Origin: Bacteroidota bacterium
GTDB taxonomy: Bacteria; Bacteroidota; Rhodothermia; Balneolales; HLUCCA01
Reading direction: 5' to 3'
Length of the DNA stretch: 64,000 bases
NCBI GenBank assembly: GCA_020832235.1
Contig: JAFIEZ010000015.1
Location: forward strand, 1-64,000
This document shows positions 49,375-59,044 of this stretch, piece after piece; position 1 is the first letter of the stretch, and the number at the start of each line of letters is the position of its first letter. The notes beneath the pieces were generated by a model. It was given only the letters and a program-made list of their open reading frames with translations, did not search any database and was not told where the DNA came from. A program made the position numbers and the translations under genes.

Positions 49375-49719
49375 TTAACGGTTATTTCCGGTAACGCCTA
49401 TACGCATCAGATCAAAGTGATGCCTCAGGCTTCGGGTTAGCATATGCACACGGATTTGGGTATCGGCCATTTCCATGAGTTCATCTTCCAATACAACCGG
49501 TTGGTCGGTCTCTTCAATACTGGCCGTTACATCACGCATAGCACGTGAATTGCCGGAATCTTGCACACGACGCAGTTCATCTTCAAAGTTTACCTGATGC
49601 CGGCGATACCCGGGTGTGTCGGCATTGGCCACATTGGCGGCAGTTATGCGCTGCCGCAATGTCATGGCATCCATGGCCCGACCCAGTAATTTAGAATGAT
49701 CGCTATCGATGAGTTTCAT
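49375..49719 (-). CDS. flgB: Proximal rod protein FlgB
   Basis: Rod subunit, 114 residues. MDAMTLRQRITAANVANADT, PGYRRHQVNFEDEL at the start and MADTQIRVHMLTRSLRHHFD at the end are typical. First gene of the long flgB-to-flgE operon (13 genes), driven by a sigma54 promoter 51 nt upstream of the ATG. Confidence 0.95.
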   Translation of the reverse strand: MKLIDSDHSKLLGRAMDAMTLRQRITAANVANADTPGYRRHQVNFEDELRRVQDSGNSRAMRDVTASIEETDQPVVLEDELMEMADTQIRVHMLTRSLRHHFDLMRIGVTGNNR

Positions 49720-49769
49720 CGTAAGAATACAGATAAATGAACATTGAACACGTTGACTGTAATACCCTC

Positions 49770-49785
49770 TGCAATAGTTATGCCA
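49770..49785 (-). promoter_or_regulatory. Sigma54 promoter of flgB operon
   Basis: Minus-strand TGGCATAACTATTGCA. Strong match (-24 TGGCA, -12 TTGCA, GG-N10-GC). The -12 edge is 51 nt from the flgB ATG. The remainder of the 264-nt divergent gap to the kinase gene is AT-rich with no further clear signal. Confidence 0.85.
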
Positions 49786-49983
49786 TGATGCACGACAAAT
49801 TGCCCCAAAATTTTGTCTTGTTACTAATGATCTGTTTTTTTTCTACATTACAGCATAACAGAATCACATTGTAGTCGTTATAACTTCAGAAGTTGTTGAA
49901 ACAAGTAATCAGTTCACTTTTGGTTTTTTCCGGCATTTCCTGCTTACGGCAATTTTTTCCACCCGCAACCCATTCAATAAAAA

Positions 49984-51036
49984 ATGCTTAAGGGTTTTAA
50001 GAAGTCGGCTGATAACGATTGTAACAAACAATCCGACACTCTCAAAGATTCTATTATGCTTAGCCCTGCGTTTTTAACTGAAGCAAAACTGGATATCAGA
50101 AGTTTGCAAATCCTCATCGACGATAGTGCAAACCCTACCTTCATAATTGATGCACATACACACGAAATTGTGTGTGCCAATGAAGCGGCGGTTACAGGAT
50201 GCGGCACAGAACATGTAGCCGGATGGTCGTTGTCTACCTTTATGGTATCTACCTCCGAGTCCAGTTTCGGAGAGCTCGTTTACTTCGACAACCAATGGTT
50301 ACGCATTCATCATACACCGTTTAACTACACAGGCGTGAAGCTGGTTAAAGTAGTTGTTAAGCCCGATGAACAGTTACCCACACAGGAAATGCTTTCGCAG
50401 GTTAGCGACTTAAATGCACTGTTGCTCCATCGTTTCCGCTCGCCGCTTACCGGAATTCAAGGATTCGTACATCTGTTGAAAAATCCAATGTATGCCGACA
50501 GGGCCGATGTATATGTTGATAAAATCAGTGAAGGAATCAATCAGATTATCGAAATGCTCGAAGAATTGGATTTACTTCAAAGTCTTGAACGCGAGCGCGA
50601 GGTTCTTTATTCAAACGAGCAGGTAGCTATAGGTCTTACAGCCGAACAGGTTGCCAACGCTGCAGTATCTTCCAGCGGGAAGCCCGTTGTGGTACAGCGA
50701 TCAAGACAAGAGCCTTTAGTTTACACAAACGAATCTAAGCTGCAGCACGCATTGCGTATTCTTGTACAAAATGCAGTTCACTTCAATGCATCCGACAAGC
50801 CGGTACGAGTGGAGATTGACCAAAACCGTATTCGGGTGATCAATTATGGCACTACCATACCTACAGAGATCGCCCAAAGAGTTTTTCATCCTTTTATTAC
50901 TACAGAATCTCAACGCCTGGGTATTGGTCTTACTCTTGCACACATCCTGTTACGACAAATTGGCTCGTCTGTGTTCCTTAAGCAAAATGATGCACAGAAA
51001 GGCGTACTATTCGAAATAATGCTGCCACCACAGTAG
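49984..51036 (+). CDS. PAS-containing sensor histidine kinase, FlrB/FleS-like
   Basis: 350-residue soluble kinase without membrane segments. A PAS-like sensor region (about 38-125: SLQILIDDSANPTFIIDAHT) precedes a HisKA-type phospho-acceptor (LLLHRFRSPLTGIQGFVHLL, His149) and an ATPase domain with N box (LQHALRILVQNAVHFNASDK), and a reduced G2-type stretch (RLGIGLTLAHILLRQIG); the G1 DxGxG motif is not clear (INYGTTIP). Divergent from the flgB operon. Cytoplasmic PAS kinases such as FlrB and FleS activate the NtrC-type flagellar regulators; the one at 12947-14356 is the likely partner, although 35 kb away (inference). Confidence 0.85.
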   Translation: MLKGFKKSADNDCNKQSDTLKDSIMLSPAFLTEAKLDIRSLQILIDDSANPTFIIDAHTHEIVCANEAAVTGCGTEHVAGWSLSTFMVSTSESSFGELVYFDNQWLRIHHTPFNYTGVKLVKVVVKPDEQLPTQEMLSQVSDLNALLLHRFRSPLTGIQGFVHLLKNPMYADRADVYVDKISEGINQIIEMLEELDLLQSLEREREVLYSNEQVAIGLTAEQVANAAVSSSGKPVVVQRSRQEPLVYTNESKLQHALRILVQNAVHFNASDKPVRVEIDQNRIRVINYGTTIPTEIAQRVFHPFITTESQRLGIGLTLAHILLRQIGSSVFLKQNDAQKGVLFEIMLPPQ

Positions 51037-51061
51037 TACAGCGTGTGGTAATATTCAATCT

Positions 51062-51105
51062 GCGATTGGTCACCTTTAAGTAACACTTTATTAGTGACCA
51101 ATCGC
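51062..51105. terminator. Bidirectional hairpin between kinase and cheB
   Basis: GCGATTGGTCAC (51062-51073) pairs perfectly with GTGACCAATCGC (51094-51105), 12 bp, loop 20 nt, between convergent genes. No long T-run, but position and stem strength support termination on both strands. Confidence 0.65.
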
Positions 51106-51174
51106 GTGATTCTTTACGGCTGCTTTTGTACCCTTGCTAACACAATTATTCGGATAGCCTGCCTTTATAACTGT

Positions 51175-52698
<1,524 letters not shown>

Positions 52699-52706
<8 letters not shown>

Positions 52707-53082
52707 GAATAACCCCCGTTGCTTTTTGGATTTCATCACGGAGCAGCTCGGGAGTAAATGGTTTGTGAACAAACCCCGCTCCTTTTTGCTCAATCGCACT
52801 GATACGCTTCTCCTGACTTTCAGATGATACCATAATAATGGGTAAGTCTTTGGTTTCCGGATTTGCACGTACAATATCCAATAACTCGAGACCGCTCATG
52901 ACCGGCATATTAATATCCAGCAACATAAGGTCAACCCAGTTATTGTTCAGCACTTCAAGTGCATCTTGCCCGTGGGCAGCCTGGAAAATTTCAGCGATAT
53001 CAATATCACTGAGGTTAAGTACTTTGATGATAATATTCCTCATCAGGGCGGAATCGTCAACTACTAATACATTTAGTGCCAT
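52699..53082 (-). CDS. cheY: Single-domain response regulator, CheY-like
   Basis: 127-residue receiver domain: acidic pair VVDDSALMR, phospho-acceptor Asp in LMLLDINMPVMSG, Ser in VSSESQ, Lys in HKPFTPE. Placed next to a CheX-like phosphatase and cheD. Two CheY proteins in the same operon (the other at 58314-58766) suggest one switches the motor while the other acts as phosphate sink or in adaptation; which is which cannot be told. Confidence 0.92.
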
Positions 53083-53099
53083 AATTTTTAACCTTACGT

Positions 53100-53627
53100 T
53101 TACCGGTTTGCGGCGAGCGGAATTCCCGCGGATGCCTGCGCACCATCTCTTGCCTGTTCAATTGGTTTTTTGTTAATGGTAACAAGACCATTACTTAAGT
53201 GCATGGCCATCGTTCTTGATATACCCCCGCCCACATCCTGGGCATGGATCATCAGACCGTTTTTCCATAGCAGTTTTCGAAGTACTGTAAAGTTTCGCTG
53301 ACCAATTTTGAAATAGTCGTCGGATGTCAGGTTTTTCATACTCGCACCGCCGGCCACCGAAATAACAAGATTATCTTTCTTGGCTCCTTTAGCAAATAGT
53401 TCGCGCATTAACAGTGCAAAGCCTGAATCTACATACATTGCAGGCCGGGCTTTGGCTTTAGATGGATCTGCGTTCGATAGCGGAAGCATAGCATGCAGCA
53501 ATCCGCCGATTCTCAAAACAGGGTCATACGCCGTAATACCCAGGCAGCTTCCCAATGCGTAGGTAATCAGAACGTCTGAAGAAGTTGTCGAGATTTTTAT
53601 GTCGCCTACCCCAATAATGTGTGACAT
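53100..53627 (-). CDS. cheD: Chemoreceptor glutamine deamidase CheD
   Basis: 175 residues. Catalytic Cys in ITYALGSCLGITAYD (C29-32 region) and His in GGLLHAMLPLSN, the CheD pair, then MRELFAKGAKKDNLVISVAG and ASMKNL. It deamidates chemoreceptor glutamines and in Bacillus interacts with CheC, whose relatives are also in this operon. Ends 17 nt before the second cheY start. Confidence 0.93.
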   Translation of the reverse strand: MSHIIGVGDIKISTTSSDVLITYALGSCLGITAYDPVLRIGGLLHAMLPLSNADPSKAKARPAMYVDSGFALLMRELFAKGAKKDNLVISVAGGASMKNLTSDDYFKIGQRNFTVLRKLLWKNGLMIHAQDVGGGISRTMAMHLSNGLVTINKKPIEQARDGAQASAGIPLAANR

Positions 53628-53640
53628 ATCTCATTTATCC

Positions 53641-54468
53641 TTATTTCTTTTGATACGCTGCCGGACGAACACTCACAAAGCCGGGATTCGGACCCGAAAT
53701 AGTTTCTGAGTGACCTAAAAACAAATGACCACCGGGTTCCAGCAAATCATAGAAACGCTTTATTAGTTTTTGCTGGGTATCTCTATTAAAGTAAATCATT
53801 ACATTGCGGCACATGATTATATTAAACGGCCCTTTCATAGGCCAGCTCTCTTGAAGATTAAGTCTTCCGAACTTAATCATTGAGGCAATACGATCGTCTA
53901 CCTGCCACGCTTCCGGATTCACACCAATGCGTGTAAAGTACTTTTTGAGCCAGGCATCGGGTATGTCACGCACATGCTCAGCGCTGTAAATTCCTTCCTT
54001 GGCACGTTGAAGAACCAGGCTGGAAATATCGGTCGCCAGAATTCGTAAGTTTCCTCTGCCTTTTTTATACTGCAGATAGTTCATTGCCAATGTATATGGC
54101 TCTTCCCCCGATGAACACCCTGCGCTCCACCAAGCCACTTCACGATCATTGATGGTCGGCATAACCACGTCATTAATATAATCGAAATGTTGCGACTCGC
54201 GGAAAAAGCTGGTCTTATTGGTTGTAAGAACATCTACAAGCGACAAAAACTCGACCCCGGACTTATCTGACTCGATATAATCGAAATAATCGTCAAAATC
54301 GTACAGGCCAAGCCGTCGGAGACGCTTTAACAGGCGGGCTTTTACCAATGCTTCTTTACCTTCGGCCAGAAAAATTCCACTATAATCATGGAGCATTTTC
54401 TTGACACGGGAAAAGTGGGCCTGCGTCAGTACCGCCTTGATCAAATCTTGTTGAGATCTTCCTATCAT
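53641..54468 (-). CDS. cheR: Chemoreceptor methyltransferase CheR
   Basis: Adds methyl groups to chemoreceptor glutamates using SAM. 275 residues: N-terminal helical domain (KKMLHDYSGIFLAEGKEALV, RLLKRLRRLGLYDFDDYFDY) and catalytic domain (TSFFRESQHFDYINDVVMPT, EVAWWSAGCSSGEEPYTLAM, PFNIIMCRNVMIYFNRDTQQ). Its ATG directly follows the cheW stop. Confidence 0.96.
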   Translation of the reverse strand: MIGRSQQDLIKAVLTQAHFSRVKKMLHDYSGIFLAEGKEALVKARLLKRLRRLGLYDFDDYFDYIESDKSGVEFLSLVDVLTTNKTSFFRESQHFDYINDVVMPTINDREVAWWSAGCSSGEEPYTLAMNYLQYKKGRGNLRILATDISSLVLQRAKEGIYSAEHVRDIPDAWLKKYFTRIGVNPEAWQVDDRIASMIKFGRLNLQESWPMKGPFNIIMCRNVMIYFNRDTQQKLIKRFYDLLEPGGHLFLGHSETISGPNPGFVSVRPAAYQKK

Positions 54469-54960
54469 TTAAATATCCATCAAAACAGCGTCCGGTACGT
54501 CAAAAAGTACTTTTTCAACATCCAGAAGTAATTTTACAGAGGTTTCAAATTTACCAATACCAGACAGGTACTCGTTATTCATGGCACCACCCAGGTTTGG
54601 CACTTCTTCAATCTGCTTCGTGTCAATTTCAGCTACTTCTGAGACTTTATCTACTACTACACCCATCAGGTAATTACCCGACTGAACCACTACGATACAG
54701 GTTTCCTCAGTGTCTTCTACCGGCATGAGACCAAAACGAAGACGAAGTTCCATTACAGGAATAATTTTCCCACGAAGATTTAGTACTCCCCGAATGTAAC
54801 CGGGCATATTGGGCACTGGCGTAATCGGCATCATGCCTATTATTTCCTGAACCTTCAGGATTTCCAGAGCATACTCTTCTTTCCCGAGAAAAAAGGTCAA
54901 AAACTTTCCACCTTCAACGTTCAGTTTACTTTCACTTTGGGATGTTACTTGCGTTGCCAT
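54469..54960 (-). CDS. cheW: Chemotaxis coupling protein CheW
   Basis: Links receptors with CheA. 163 residues: GGKFLTFFLGKEEYALEILK, VQEIIGMMPITPVPNMPGYI, RGVLNLRGKIIPVMELRLRF and VVDKVSEVAEIDTKQIEEVP are typical. Immediately precedes cheR. Confidence 0.96.
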   Translation of the reverse strand: MATQVTSQSESKLNVEGGKFLTFFLGKEEYALEILKVQEIIGMMPITPVPNMPGYIRGVLNLRGKIIPVMELRLRFGLMPVEDTEETCIVVVQSGNYLMGVVVDKVSEVAEIDTKQIEEVPNLGGAMNNEYLSGIGKFETSVKLLLDVEKVLFDVPDAVLMDI

Positions 54961-55010
54961 AATTTTCTAATGTTTAGTCCAAGTTTGTTATCATATTATC
55001 GTTTGGCAGG

Positions 55011-57785
55011 TCAGTTTACTAAAGCTACCGTATCTAAAATCAGACCTACGCGGCCATCACCCAGAATGGCACCGCCAGAGATATTTTGAAGTTTCACCGG
55101 CATATTAATCGACTTTCCAACGAGATGTTGCTGCCCAAGTACCTCATCTATTAGCAGCGCATATTTTTTGCGATTACTGTTAATTACCATCAGCACGCCC
55201 TCGCTAATGTCCTCCGCAGCACCAACTACATTAAACATACGATGAAGGCGAATTACAGGTATAGAGCTTCCTCTGAACATGACATTTTCGCTGTTTCCAA
55301 GAATGGTGAAGTTTGCCGATTCTTCAGGGCGGAACGTCATGTCAATATTGATAGTAGGAATAATGAAACGCTGTTCGCCAACGCGAACCAGCATTCCGTC
55401 GGTAATGGCTAGTGTAAACGGAAGCTCGATGGAAACCATAGATCCCATTCCTGTTTCCGAACTTACATCCACCTTACCCTGTAGCTTGTCGATAGATCGT
55501 CTAACCACGTCCATTCCTACACCCCGGCCCGACAAGTCGGTTACCACATCGGCTGTTGAGAAGCCCGGCAAAAAGATAAAGTTATGAATCTCAGTATCGG
55601 TGTAGTTTTTGTTAGGCTCTATAATTTCTTTTTCAAGAGCTTTTGCATAAATCTTCTCTGTGTTAAGGCCGCGGCCATCGTCTTCAATTTCAATAACAAC
55701 TTTTCCGCCCTGCTGATAGGCTCGTAAATAAACGTTCGCTACCGAATCTTTACCCACCTTAAGGCGCTGATCGGGCGTTTCAACGCCATGATCAAGTGAA
55801 TTGCGCAACATGTGCACCAGCGGCTCGCTGATCACATCAACCATATTACGGTCTATTTCGGTATCATCGCCAACTGTGTGAAATGCTACTTGTTTTCCCG
55901 CTTTTCTTGAAAGATCACGTACCAGCCTGTTCATTTTCTGGAAGGTTGACTTCAACGGTACCATCCGCAATTTCAAACTAATATCTTGCAGTTCGCGTAA
56001 GATTTTACTGGAGTGGGTAACTTTTCGAAGCAAATCACTGTCAGATGCAACAATACCGTCTTGCGCAACCACGGAGTGGGCAATTACCAGCTCGCCAACC
56101 ATATCAATGAGTCGGTCGAGTCGCTCCGTGTTCACCCTAACGGTTCCCTCCGACTCCGGTTTAGGCTGTGCTCCATTTTTGGATGCACCATTTGAACGAG
56201 CTGCGTTGTTTCCAGTAGAAGCTGGTTTAACATCTTTGCTTTCGGAAGACGGTGCAGCGTCAGACCAATCATCCATTTCATCTTCTTCGCCGGAATCTTC
56301 CACCTGTTCGGATACTGGTGCAGATGCTACTTTTTCGTTAGATACAGATGCTGATGTAGGTATCTGATCTGCATCGCCAGATTTAATCTCATGGATATCG
56401 GCTTCACCGAATTCACCGTGTGCTTCTACATACTTCAAACGGGTAATAAGTGAATCGTATGCCGGTGGGATATGTAAAAACTTGCCGGGTGACAAGGTAG
56501 GCACTTCCTGAACCATTAATTTGATGGTATCCAGAGAATCCAGTGTCATATCGGCACACTGATTGGTATAACCCAACTGATCTTCCCGAACCATCATTAG
56601 AACCGTCTCTACATAGTGGGCAAATTCGGAAATAGGCATAAGCCCCAGAAAGGCAGCGGTGCCCTTAATTGTATGAAAAGCACGGAATACCTGGTTTATT
56701 AGCTCATCGTCGTCAGGATTATTTTCGAGGTCCAGCAAGGCTTCTTCGGCAATACCGATCAATTCAGAACATTCTGTATAAAACTCCTGAAGCATTTCTA
56801 TATCAGCGTCATCCGGAATTTCAAAATCCGGGGTGCGTTCTGCATCTGGTTGCTCGTCTTGCGGTGCTGGTTTTTCCTTTGCTGAACTGCTGGCTACTGG
56901 CGGTATTTCCGGAGTATTGACCGGAGTTTCCGTTTTGGGTTCCGCTGCAACCGGTTCAGGTTCAGTCGCAACCGTCTCAGGAACGTCCGTAACGGACGTT
57001 GATTCGGCCGTGGTTTGTTGTGGGTCACCGTCTGCATCAGAAGCACCCTTCTCGGGCTGACTTCCCGAATCATCAACCGCTGTAGCCTGTGATTCGGCTA
57101 CAAACTCCAGCATCATTTTTGCTTCAGAAGCTTCCTCCAGCTTATGACCAACGGAGGCAATCATTGTTTCCGGATCGGGGGCTTCTGTTAAAGCAACTAC
57201 AGCCTCCTGCAAGATTTGTCCCAGTTCATTTTCCTGCTGATCGGCCGCCGTTTCAAGCAGGTTATAGAAGTTTCTTAGTAAGTCGGGCGTTAATGATGTT
57301 GCATCCAGTTTCATAAAAGCTGCATTCACATCATCGAGCGTAACCGGCTCCACAGGTTTAGACACAGGCGTCACGGGAATCGTGTCGGTATCAACCGTTG
57401 TGGTTTCTGTAGGTAATTCAATAATTTTATCTGCCGACTCAGCGTCACCTTTCAGGGCTTTGATCAGATTTTCACAAGCCCGCTCAAATTCACGCACTTC
57501 CATATCACCGTTGGTAAGAGCATACTCTCTGATGGTATTCACTGCCTGCAGCGTTGCCATCTTAACGGTCATGAAAAATGTATCTTTAGAATACAGATGC
57601 TTGATACCTTCCCAGGCCAGCTCAATTAACCTGCTGAGCTGCGTTGAGTCGCCGAATCCCTCGATAGCATCTTCCAGCTTAGCTCCTGTTTGCGCAATAA
57701 GATCCTGGTCTGCAGGACTCACATTAGCCAACATTTGCATCACTTCGGCAAGGTCATCAATCTGTTTTTGGTATTGGGCACTCAT
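55011..57785 (-). CDS. cheA: Chemotaxis histidine kinase CheA with extra N-terminal helical region
   Basis: 924-residue kinase. The HPt phospho-acceptor domain is displaced to residues 324-430 (His371 in FRAFHTIKGTAAFLG) by an N-terminal region: helical 1-120, a linker, a second helical block 145-235, then Pro/Glu/Thr-rich 236-320. After HPt, no clear CheY-binding P2 domain; a Ser/Asn/Lys linker leads to the dimerisation domain (548-610, VNTERLDRLIDMVGELVIAH), the HATPase (610-780: HMLRNSLDHGVETPDQRLKV, DDGRGLNTEKIYAKA, GRGVGMDVVRRSIDKL) and the CheW-like C-terminus. Central to the operon, followed by cheW. CheA usually starts directly with HPt. Confidence 0.95.
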   Translation of the reverse strand: MSAQYQKQIDDLAEVMQMLANVSPADQDLIAQTGAKLEDAIEGFGDSTQLSRLIELAWEGIKHLYSKDTFFMTVKMATLQAVNTIREYALTNGDMEVREFERACENLIKALKGDAESADKIIELPTETTTVDTDTIPVTPVSKPVEPVTLDDVNAAFMKLDATSLTPDLLRNFYNLLETAADQQENELGQILQEAVVALTEAPDPETMIASVGHKLEEASEAKMMLEFVAESQATAVDDSGSQPEKGASDADGDPQQTTAESTSVTDVPETVATEPEPVAAEPKTETPVNTPEIPPVASSSAKEKPAPQDEQPDAERTPDFEIPDDADIEMLQEFYTECSELIGIAEEALLDLENNPDDDELINQVFRAFHTIKGTAAFLGLMPISEFAHYVETVLMMVREDQLGYTNQCADMTLDSLDTIKLMVQEVPTLSPGKFLHIPPAYDSLITRLKYVEAHGEFGEADIHEIKSGDADQIPTSASVSNEKVASAPVSEQVEDSGEEDEMDDWSDAAPSSESKDVKPASTGNNAARSNGASKNGAQPKPESEGTVRVNTERLDRLIDMVGELVIAHSVVAQDGIVASDSDLLRKVTHSSKILRELQDISLKLRMVPLKSTFQKMNRLVRDLSRKAGKQVAFHTVGDDTEIDRNMVDVISEPLVHMLRNSLDHGVETPDQRLKVGKDSVANVYLRAYQQGGKVVIEIEDDGRGLNTEKIYAKALEKEIIEPNKNYTDTEIHNFIFLPGFSTADVVTDLSGRGVGMDVVRRSIDKLQGKVDVSSETGMGSMVSIELPFTLAITDGMLVRVGEQRFIIPTINIDMTFRPEESANFTILGNSENVMFRGSSIPVIRLHRMFNVVGAAEDISEGVLMVINSNRKKYALLIDEVLGQQHLVGKSINMPVKLQNISGGAILGDGRVGLILDTVALVN

Positions 57786-57797
57786 TGCTGGTACTTC

Positions 57798-58301
57798 TTA
57801 ATGTCTTTGTGATTCGTATAAAGCCAGATACAACCAGAAATCACCATCGGCGCTGGAGAATCGCAAACGGGCAGATGGCGGTTTATTGGGCAAGAACAGA
57901 CTCAAATCACTGCCCCGGGTTGCTGTTGGCAAAGATGATTGTCCACGAAACCCAATGGTTTCTACATTCATGGCAACCTCTCCGGCAAGTATGTTGGATA
58001 TTTCACCAATTAAGTCGCCAATATCATCACTGTCGAATTCGAGTTCGAAGCCTACAAATTTGACAGAAAGGGATACAGAAGTTTCCTTTGGCATGGCCAG
58101 CATCATAGAAAGTGTGTGTTCGTGGTTGAATACAGCAATGTTGCCGATGATGCCGTTCATGGGTTGAAGTTCATGAACTTGTTCTACCAGAGCGGGTTCT
58201 TCACCGCTGATAGAAGAGAACGTATTTTTTACCGACTGCACGACTTTGTCGAGCATGATGTCGGGAATTTCAGAAATTTCGCTTAGCCTGCTGGGTAACA
58301 T
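57798..58301 (-). CDS. CheX/CheC-like CheY phosphatase (second)
   Basis: 167 residues. GDLIGEISNILAGEVAMNVE contains the E-x-x-N-x-x-x-G phosphatase signature. The N-terminal helix (IPDIMLDKVVQSVKNTFSSI) and beta sheet (NGIIGNIAVFNHEHTLSMML) match the CheC fold. Lies between cheY and cheA. With the gene at 52251, a two-paralogue phosphatase set; one could favour each CheY. Confidence 0.75.
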   Translation of the reverse strand: MLPSRLSEISEIPDIMLDKVVQSVKNTFSSISGEEPALVEQVHELQPMNGIIGNIAVFNHEHTLSMMLAMPKETSVSLSVKFVGFELEFDSDDIGDLIGEISNILAGEVAMNVETIGFRGQSSLPTATRGSDLSLFLPNKPPSARLRFSSADGDFWLYLALYESQRH

Positions 58302-58313
58302 CTCTTTATGGCT

Positions 58314-58766
58314 CTACTTAAGGTTTAACATGTCTTTAAAGAAACTCTTTTTCTGGGTTGAAGCGCCGCCCAACTTGAAGTTTCCATCTTCATCGATATA
58401 CTTTCCAAGCGCTGTAAACAGTTGATCGGCTGTGAATGGCTTGGTAACATAGGCATTGGCACCGCCTTCATTAAGGGCTGTATCAACTTTACCCATAGAT
58501 TTTTCAGCGGTTACCATAATAATGGGTATGTGTGAGGTACCCTCCATCTGACGAACGGCTTTAGAAAACTCTACGCCGGTCATTTTAGGCATATTCCAAT
58601 CGACGAAAACGATGTCGATCTCCAGGGAGAATTTGTCTAGTGCGTCTTCTCCGTCCATCGCTTCAATGTACTCGAATTCAGCCAGCTGCAACTGATCCAG
58701 CGTTCGCTTAACTGCACTCCTCATGATTTTTGAATCATCAACAACAAGTGCTTTGATCTTACTCAT
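58314..58766 (-). CDS. cheY: CheY-type response regulator heading the che operon
   Basis: 150 residues: receiver domain (VVDDSKIMRSAVKRTL; phospho-acceptor Asp in IVFVDWNMPKMTG; Thr in MVTAEK; Lys in VTKPFTAD) followed by a 20-residue basic tail (GGASTQKKSFFKDMLNLK). First gene of the operon. Because FliM here lacks its docking peptide, how this CheY-P reaches the switch is open. Confidence 0.92.
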   Translation of the reverse strand: MSKIKALVVDDSKIMRSAVKRTLDQLQLAEFEYIEAMDGEDALDKFSLEIDIVFVDWNMPKMTGVEFSKAVRQMEGTSHIPIIMVTAEKSMGKVDTALNEGGANAYVTKPFTADQLFTALGKYIDEDGNFKLGGASTQKKSFFKDMLNLK

Positions 58767-58870
58767 TCGAAATCTCCGGTATTACTATTATAGATTACCA
58801 ATTTTGTGCTGCTTTCGTTGGAAGGGCTCTGTTATGAATTCCCGTGTATTCGGGTATTCTAAAGCAGACA

Positions 58871-58886
58871 GACAAATATCGTGCCA
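58871..58886 (-). promoter_or_regulatory. Sigma54-like site upstream of che operon
   Basis: Minus-strand TGGCACGATATTTGTC has a perfect -24 TGGCACG, but the -12 GC is GT. About 105 nt before the cheY ATG. A sigma28-like TACGATAA (minus strand, 58934-58927) lies further up. Which one drives the operon is not clear. Confidence 0.4.
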
Positions 58887-58983
58887 GCTCTGGCATCTCG
58901 TTACCCCCAACGATTTTGCAAGGCTATTATCGTAACAATGCGAAATTAACTTAAGTGCGAGGTAAAAAAAAGTTGCCGGGTTT

Positions 58984-59017
58984 GTCAGTCGGGCGATTTT
59001 AATATCACCCGACTGAC
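58984..59017 (-). terminator. Hairpin after chemoreceptor gene
   Basis: GTCAGTCGGG (58984-58993) pairs with CCCGACTGAC (59008-59017), 10-bp perfect stem, loop 14 nt, just downstream of the MCP stop. Minus-strand T-run (eight T) begins about 12 nt after the stem. Confidence 0.7.
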
Positions 59018-59044
59018 GTATTCCGGGTTAACCTCAACGTTACC

